From assembly GCA_964583615.1 (NCBI GenBank), contig CAZOWM010000054.1, positions 1-19,212 of the forward strand: a stretch of DNA of 19,212 bases. Reading direction: 5' to 3'. Shown piece after piece: positions 15,009 to 19,212 of this stretch. The first letter of the stretch is position 1, and every line of letters begins with the position of its first letter. Both the position numbers and the translations under genes were made by a program. The notes under the pieces are model-generated. The model was not told where the DNA came from. It made no database searches and saw only the letters and a program-made list of their open reading frames with translations. Origin of the DNA: CAZOWM01 sp964583615 (GTDB lineage Bacteria > Spirochaetota > B62-G9 > DRHN01).

Positions 15009-15664
15009 CTGCTCCCCCTTTTTTCCGCGATCAGTTTTTTCGCGACTTTCACCGCCTCCCGCGCACTGTCGCCGTATCCGTCCGCTCCGATCTCCTCAGC
15101 CCACTCCGGCAAAACGGGCGCCCCTCCGACCATGACCTTCACCTCGTCCCTGATCCCGAGGCTCTTCAGGTTCTCGATCACTCTTGGAATGTTTACCATG
15201 GTCGTGGTCATGAGCGCAGATACTCCGATGATATCGGGTCTGAGCTCCTGGTACTTGTCGATAAACGTCAGCACGTCGACATCCCGCCCGAGGTCGATCA
15301 CCTCGAACCCTGACCCCTCGAGCAGCACCTTGACGATGTTTTTCCCGATTTCGTGAACGTCTCCCTGTATCGTGCCGAGAAGAATTTTTCCCGTGAGCAT
15401 TTCTCCGGATTTTTCCTTCAGTACAGGCCGCAGAATGGCAAGCCCTTCGTTCATTATGTCCGCTGCGGTAATCATGTCCGGGATAAAGATCTCAAGGTCA
15501 GCAAACATGTCACCGATCTTTTCCATTCCTCTTTTGAAACCCTGCTCGATCGCCTGCACAGGATCGATCTGTTTCTCAATGATTTCCTTCGAGAGCGCAA
15601 CAATAACCTCTCTGTCTCTGTTGACGATCCCTTCGTAGATCCTGTCAAAAACCTCCATCTTCAC
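15005..15664 (-). CDS. Corrinoid (cobalamin-binding) methyl carrier protein, MtmC/MttC type
   Basis: This 219-residue two-domain protein has an N-terminal helical cap (about 1-90) and a Rossmann-like B12-binding domain. The domain carries the base-off motif GDVHEIGKN (Asp102, His104, Gly107), in which the histidine ligates cobalt. Further family marks are GFEVIDLGRDV, SALMTTTM and VMVGGAPV. Such proteins accept a methyl group from a dedicated methyltransferase and pass it to a second methyltransferase that charges a C1 carrier. It overlaps the MtmB-family gene by 4 bases, which makes them a pair. An AGGAGAGGTGA ribosome site precedes the ATG, and a good promoter lies about 60 bases upstream. 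No reactivating ferredoxin-like protein (RamA type) lies nearby. Confidence 0.95.
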   Translation of the reverse strand: MKMEVFDRIYEGIVNRDREVIVALSKEIIEKQIDPVQAIEQGFKRGMEKIGDMFADLEIFIPDMITAADIMNEGLAILRPVLKEKSGEMLTGKILLGTIQGDVHEIGKNIVKVLLEGSGFEVIDLGRDVDVLTFIDKYQELRPDIIGVSALMTTTMVNIPRVIENLKSLGIRDEVKVMVGGAPVLPEWAEEIGADGYGDSAREAVKVAKKLIAEKRGSR

Positions 15665-15728
15665 CTCTCCTCTTCAGATCCGATTCTACTCCCTTCGGCA
15701 ATGGATATGCCCGTATGCCGGCTGCACA

Positions 15729-15758
15729 AATATAGAACAGAAAAAACACCACCGTCAA
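15729..15758 (-). promoter_or_regulatory. Candidate promoter of the corrinoid/methyltransferase operon
   Basis: On the minus strand, TTGACG (15753-15758) and TATATT (15729-15734) are separated by 18 bases, each one base off consensus. The predicted start near 15722 gives a leader of about 58 bases. Together with the hairpin after the symporter, it suggests the methyltransferase pair can be transcribed separately. Confidence 0.5.
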
Positions 15759-15886
15759 TCTCAGTTTCACGGAAAAAGCCCAGCAAAGGCAGGCAAAAAA
15801 GGGGTTCGGGCATCCATCGGGGATTCTGCTCCTGTGGCAGAGAAAAAAGCGCTTCCCCAAGCTTTCAATGCTGGATACCCGAAACC

Positions 15887-15928
15887 CCGTTTAAAGAGGG
15901 GAGCGCCTGAACGACCACGGTGCTCCCC
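15887..15928 (-). terminator. Terminator-like hairpin after the symporter
   Basis: On the minus strand, GGGGAGCACC and GGCGCTCCCC (15919-15928 and 15898-15907) pair over 10 positions with one mismatch around an 11-base loop, followed by TCTTTAAA. The stem is GC-rich and lies about 20 bases after the symporter stop. The T tract is short, so termination may be partial. Confidence 0.5.
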
Positions 15929-15946
15929 GAAAAGTGCATCTGCGGT

Positions 15947-17416
15947 TCACGCGTCCTGGGCGAACCTGTTCATAAAGGTCTCCGCCTTCATTCTTTCTTC
16001 GTCGGACTGCGTTGCCATGCTCACAACCGTGTAGACGACGAATCCCACAACAATGCTCCAGAAAACGGAGAAGGGCCAGCCTCTTCCGGGCCATACGGGC
16101 ATGAGGTAGGGAAGAGACACGCCGAGATCGATCAGATAATTCCAGAGGGTGAAGAGACCGCCCACGAGCATACTTGCGATTGCACCCTTGGTGGTTCCCC
16201 ATTTCCCGTAGATTCCCAAAACGAGCGGCCAGAACACACCGCCTGCGAGTATGTCGCTTGCCATCCACAGCACCCACAGCAGATCCTTTATCGCGAGGGA
16301 GATGAACACCCCGCATGCCGCCATGATGGTCACCGCAACCCGCCCGAAAAGAACGAGCTGACGCTCTGTTGCGTCCTTTTTCAACACCTTGTGGAAAATG
16401 TCCTCAGTGAGCACGAGCGCACCGGTGTTGAGCGCGGTATCCATCGTCGACATGACGGCCGCAAGCAGCCCGGCAAAGCTGATTCCCGCGAGGAAAGGCG
16501 GCACGTAATTCTGAATGACCGCAGCCATGATATGGCCCTCCGGCTTTTCCGGGAAAAGCGCAACTGAGAGCATCCCGATGAGCACCGCGAAAAAGTAGAG
16601 CGGTATATTGATGTACAGAGCGCCGCGGGATATCTTTTTTGCCTCCTTCACCGACTTGGCTGCTGAGAACCGCTGCCAGATCTCTGCGGAGATAACCCAG
16701 GCGAAGGAAAAGGAAATGATGTAAAAGAGACTGTACTTCCCGTTTCCGAATATGTTGTAGAAATTCGTCACTCCCTTCTGTTCGACAACCCTGGAAACGT
16801 TTTTGAACCCGCCCGAGCCGGCCAGTGCGGTGACGAAAATGATGAGGAGGGCAACAACGATCCAGATAAACTGCCCGAGGTCCGTTGTGACAACGCTTTT
16901 GAACCCGCCGAACATGCAGTAGAACCATACCACGACCACGACGATGAAGAGCGCTGCAACGTAGGTCATACCGAAGAAGCCCGAGACGAAGTTTGCAGCA
17001 CCGATCATCTGCGACGCGGCCCACGTGATCATGTACCAGAAGATGATGATCGCCTGGATGACCCTCGCGGTCCTGTTGTACCTCTCTTCGGTCATTTCAG
17101 GCTGTGAGAGGGGAGCGAAAATCCTGATCCGCTTTGCCAGGAACAACAGCACGATCCCGGAGCAGATCGTCGGCCCTCCCATGACAAAGTACGCGCTCCA
17201 GCCACCTGCATACGCCTGATCAGCCGACACGATTGCAGAGGCCCCCCCGAACCACGACGCCGCATAGGAGAAGGCGAGCATCCACGCCGGAAATGTGCGG
17301 TTTGCAAGAAAGTAATCAAGCTCAGACTTCACCATCCTCCTGTAGAGGCTGAGGCCGATGATAAACGCGTAGTACACAATGATAAAGATCAACGCAGTGA
17401 GCTGATAGTTTTGCAT
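15947..17416 (-). CDS. Sodium/solute symporter (SSS family)
   Basis: This 489-residue membrane transporter has about 13 hydrophobic helices and a LeuT-type fold as in PutP. Family marks are the signature GGFKSVVTTDLGQFIWIV (about 170-187) and LAAVMSTMDTALNTGALVLTEDI, in which Ser323-Thr324 match the sodium-site pair of PutP. It would import an organic solute with sodium. The family covers proline, pantothenate, sugars, acetate and betaine-like solutes, and the substrate cannot be read here. Its position directly before the corrinoid/methyltransferase pair suggests it brings in the methylated substrate. The start is the ATG with GGAGGT five bases ahead; a GTG two codons earlier lies inside that ribosome site. 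It is separated from the upstream dehydrogenase by about 80 bases with no clear promoter. Confidence 0.9.
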   Translation of the reverse strand: MQNYQLTALIFIIVYYAFIIGLSLYRRMVKSELDYFLANRTFPAWMLAFSYAASWFGGASAIVSADQAYAGGWSAYFVMGGPTICSGIVLLFLAKRIRIFAPLSQPEMTEERYNRTARVIQAIIIFWYMITWAASQMIGAANFVSGFFGMTYVAALFIVVVVVWFYCMFGGFKSVVTTDLGQFIWIVVALLIIFVTALAGSGGFKNVSRVVEQKGVTNFYNIFGNGKYSLFYIISFSFAWVISAEIWQRFSAAKSVKEAKKISRGALYINIPLYFFAVLIGMLSVALFPEKPEGHIMAAVIQNYVPPFLAGISFAGLLAAVMSTMDTALNTGALVLTEDIFHKVLKKDATERQLVLFGRVAVTIMAACGVFISLAIKDLLWVLWMASDILAGGVFWPLVLGIYGKWGTTKGAIASMLVGGLFTLWNYLIDLGVSLPYLMPVWPGRGWPFSVFWSIVVGFVVYTVVSMATQSDEERMKAETFMNRFAQDA

Positions 17417-17497
17417 AACCACCTCCTTTTTTCTTTATGAAATCAGAAGTAAAAACTTCATTTTACGCCAAAAAGACGGCAGTTTCAACGTTTTTTC

Positions 17498-18505
17498 TCA
17501 GTCCTGTGTATCTTTTATGTACAAAACTTCAGGATTGACCGCATACCACGGGCGTTTCCCCCCGAGCACCCGCACAACCTCATCCATCCCCTGATGCTTG
17601 AGACGCTCCATGCTCTCCTCCGAGTACCAGGCCACGTGGGGAGTGACCACAGCGGTGTCCGTGTCCAGCAGGGGGTTTTGTTTATCCGGAGGCTCCTTTT
17701 CAAGGACATCGAGCCCAGCGCCGCCGAGCTTTCCTGAAACGAGCCCCTCGTACAAAGCCTTTTCGTCGATGACCTTTCCCCTGCACGTGTTTATCACGAT
17801 CGCCCCCTTCCTCATCATCTCTACCTCTTTTTTTCCGATCATGTGAAAGGTCTCTGCTGTCAGAGGTACGTGAAGGGTGATGAAATCGGCGCGTGTGAGA
17901 AGGTCAGCAAGCTCATAGCAGCGCTGTACACCGACAAGTGAAAAGATGTCGTCATGAAGGTAGGGATCGTTCGCGATCACGTCCATGCCGAACCCCTTCG
18001 CTTTCGGAACGATCCTTCGTCCGATTTTTCCCAGCCCGATGATTCCCAGCACCCCTTTTTCGAGCTCAAAGAGCGGCGTGCAGATGTTGTAATTCCATCC
18101 CCCTCTCCGCGTTTCCTCTGTCAACATCTTGATCTTCCTCTGCACGGTGAGCAGAAGGCTCACGGCGTGCACCGCAACCTGGTTGGAACAGTACGCAGGC
18201 ACATTGGACACGATGATTCCCTTCCTCGTGGCCGCCTCCACATCGATGAAATCATAGCCAACCTCGAGTGCAAGGATGATTCTGCACGACCGCATCCGTT
18301 CGATGTGAGACTTCGTGATAGGCCTGTCGATCACCACGAGCGCGTCCGCGTCCTCGATTGTGTCTTTGAACTCGGCTTCGTCAAATCCCTTGAAAACGAA
18401 AAGCTTTGCTCCCCCCTCCTCCGCCTTTTTGTGAAAAAACTCGAGATCGAAAAATTTCAGGTATACCCTGTCACCCGCAGTGACGATCTTTTTTGCCATT
18501 ATCAT
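17498..18505 (-). CDS. D-2-hydroxyacid dehydrogenase (NAD-dependent)
   Basis: This 335-residue member of the D-isomer specific 2-hydroxyacid dehydrogenase family (phosphoglycerate, glycerate, lactate and related dehydrogenases) would reduce 2-oxoacids or oxidise D-2-hydroxyacids in the cytosol. The NAD fold is shown by GIIGLGKIGRR (about 154-164), followed by an acidic ND at 179-180. Catalytic residues are visible: Arg242 in NTCRGKVIDE, Glu271 in LEKEPP and His290 in VTPHVAW. There is no ACT domain, so it is not a full SerA. The substrate is undefined. GGAGAGA precedes a double start (ATG at 18505 and at 18499); the second has the better spacing. It heads toward the symporter and may share its transcript. 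Confidence 0.9.
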   Translation of the reverse strand: MIMAKKIVTAGDRVYLKFFDLEFFHKKAEEGGAKLFVFKGFDEAEFKDTIEDADALVVIDRPITKSHIERMRSCRIILALEVGYDFIDVEAATRKGIIVSNVPAYCSNQVAVHAVSLLLTVQRKIKMLTEETRRGGWNYNICTPLFELEKGVLGIIGLGKIGRRIVPKAKGFGMDVIANDPYLHDDIFSLVGVQRCYELADLLTRADFITLHVPLTAETFHMIGKKEVEMMRKGAIVINTCRGKVIDEKALYEGLVSGKLGGAGLDVLEKEPPDKQNPLLDTDTAVVTPHVAWYSEESMERLKHQGMDEVVRVLGGKRPWYAVNPEVLYIKDTQD

Positions 18506-18538
18506 TCTCTCCAGATGCCCCTGTTTTTACGGAAGCAT

Positions 18539-18640
18539 TCACAGCTTCTTTTTTCCCTTTTCCGCGGCGAAAAAGATCCGGCCCTCCTGCCTGACATAGC
18601 CGTGCTCAACGAGCTCTCAAAGCCCATTTTGGAGCACGAA
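18539..18640 (-). pseudogene. Possible C-terminal relic of a winged-helix regulator
   Basis: In the gap before the dehydrogenase, a minus-strand frame ending at TGA 18539-18541 reads ELVEHGYVRQEGRIFF and then AAEKGKKKL. This resembles the wing and end of winged-helix DNA-binding proteins (hydrophobic-E-x-GY-hydrophobic-R-x-EGR-hydrophobic-x-hydrophobic-T/A-EKG). It is preceded directly by an in-frame TGA and has no start. A 7-base inverted repeat CGTGCTC/GAGCACG (18601-18607, 18632-18638) overlaps its upstream edge. The match is short and could be chance. Confidence 0.25.
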
Positions 18641-18670
18641 AATCAAAAGCAGCATAGTTTTTCTGCACCA

Positions 18671-18982
18671 TCACTTCCACATGGCTCTGTCCGAAGGAAC
18701 AATCACTCGAAAGGGAACGCCCACCCGGGGCTCTGCCATGTACGGGGCAACCGTCTGCTTCCAGGCGAGGTAGTGCGCTGTCTCTTTATGCGCTCCCGCG
18801 GCATCCTTATTCTCGTATGCCTCGTACATCACGAAGCGGTTCGGATCATCCATGTTCTGTAGTATGTCGAACCGCAGGTTCCCGGGTTCCTGCAGAGAAG
18901 CCTCGTGATTCTTCTTAGTGGCATCGATGAAATCCTGCACGTGCTCCTGCTTTACGTGCACGTACACGCAGGTTACATACAT
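18671..18982 (-). CDS. ABM-domain protein, LsrG-like (putative quinol monooxygenase)
   Basis: The 103-residue protein is a single antibiotic-biosynthesis-monooxygenase (ABM) domain, a dimeric ferredoxin-like fold. It closely follows E. coli LsrG along its length: VKQEHVQDFIDA, the NHEASLQEPGNLRFDIL core, RFVMYEAYENKDAAGAHKET and HYLAWK. LsrG isomerises phosphorylated autoinducer-2 breakdown product, and other members (YgiN) are quinol monooxygenases. No other lsr gene is nearby, so an AI-2 role is not supported by context. The ATG is preceded by TGGGGGG and a leader of about 30 bases from a consensus -10 box. It is separated from the downstream dehydrogenase by 165 bases. Confidence 0.85.
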   Translation of the reverse strand: MYVTCVYVHVKQEHVQDFIDATKKNHEASLQEPGNLRFDILQNMDDPNRFVMYEAYENKDAAGAHKETAHYLAWKQTVAPYMAEPRVGVPFRVIVPSDRAMWK

Positions 18983-19017
18983 TGTGCCCCCCCAGTTGCG
19001 GTGAATTTTGATGCACG

Positions 19018-19023
19018 ATTATA
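19018..19023 (-). promoter_or_regulatory. Consensus -10 box upstream of the LsrG-like gene
   Basis: TATAAT on the minus strand, preceded directly by TG, would start transcription about 30 bases before the LsrG-like ATG. The -35 region is a T-rich stretch (TTTTCT) with a poor match. It may initiate the transcript that continues toward the dehydrogenase. Confidence 0.4.
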
Positions 19024-19141
19024 CACCGGTTTGTTGAAAAAGAAAACACAATTTAAGGAAGGAAATCTCAACAAGGAACGCTGCAGAAACAGTGAAACCC
19101 TCAGGGATGCCGAATGAGGGAAAAAGGAGTGCATAAAAAAT

Positions 19142-19212
19142 TGCCGGAGGAGGGACTCGAACCCTCATGAGGTCTCCCTCGCTGGATTTTGAGTCCAGTG
19201 CGTCTACCAGTT
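19142..19212 (-). tRNA. tRNA-Leu(CAA), 5' end cut by the window edge
   Basis: On the minus strand the T arm AGGGTTCGAGTCCCT (19151-19165), a long variable arm (about 19166-19181) and the anticodon arm are present. The anticodon arm is CTGGA-CTCAAAA-TCCAG (19182-19198), with anticodon CAA at 19189-19191. The long variable arm is the class II form expected for leucine. The acceptor 3' strand ends CTCCGGC plus discriminator A with no encoded CCA, and a run of T follows at once. The 5' acceptor strand and part of the D arm lie beyond the window. Confidence 0.93.

Noticed and set aside
17434..17462. The GAAGT/ACTTC inverted repeat between dehydrogenase and symporter as a terminator.
   Set aside because: The five-base AT-rich stem is too weak, and there is no T tract in the minus-strand direction directly after it.
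17954..18862. A 302-residue plus-strand open frame.
   Set aside because: It is antisense to the dehydrogenase and the LsrG-like gene, and its His/Arg/Leu-rich composition is typical of a shadow frame.
1..19212. CRISPR arrays, insertion sequences, integrases and phage genes.
   Set aside because: No regular repeat-spacer pattern, transposase or integrase motif was seen. A tRNA lies at the window end but no attachment-site duplication was recognised.

Overview
The window reads as a chromosomal stretch from a diderm, probably anaerobic bacterium of moderate GC content. Type II secretion genes point to a double membrane, and a corrinoid methyltransferase cassette points to anaerobic C1 chemistry. 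The roughly 1000-residue PurL with a separate PurQ, and a tRNA without an encoded CCA end, fit groups such as Desulfobacterota or Spirochaetota, but the sequence alone does not decide the phylum. No phage, IS element or CRISPR array was seen.

Layout. From 6 to 5581, all on the minus strand, purL and purQ are followed closely by a prepilin peptidase and gspC, and the window edge cuts the secretion locus. A 497-base gap (5582-6078) holds a likely purL promoter, a palindrome and a decayed, frameshifted reading frame. A minus-strand pair follows: a TIGR00266/AIM24 protein and a two-domain thioredoxin-fold protein. The plus strand then carries ctpA (S41 protease), yjbQ and a small four-helix membrane protein of unknown function. 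These run convergently into a long minus-strand block.

The minus-strand block in transcription order is: tRNA-Leu(CAA) (cut by the window end), an LsrG-like ABM protein, a D-2-hydroxyacid dehydrogenase, a sodium/solute symporter, a cobalamin-binding corrinoid protein, an MtmB-family methyltransferase, hisC, an Ldh2-family oxidoreductase, hisI and hisG. A terminator-like hairpin follows the symporter. A TTGACG/TATATT promoter precedes the corrinoid protein, so the methyltransferase pair probably has its own transcript, which may read through into hisC-ldh2-hisI-hisG.

The most notable item is the methyltransferase. Its whole length aligns with archaeal monomethylamine methyltransferase MtmB, but the pyrrolysine position is a CAC histidine codon. 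Four other residues reported around pyrrolysine in the MtmB pocket are also changed. It overlaps its corrinoid partner by ATGA, and a transporter lies just upstream. This suggests a pyrrolysine-independent branch of the MtmB family acting on an unknown methylated compound. Corrinoid reactivation (RamA-like) and the methyl-acceptor methyltransferase are not in the window.
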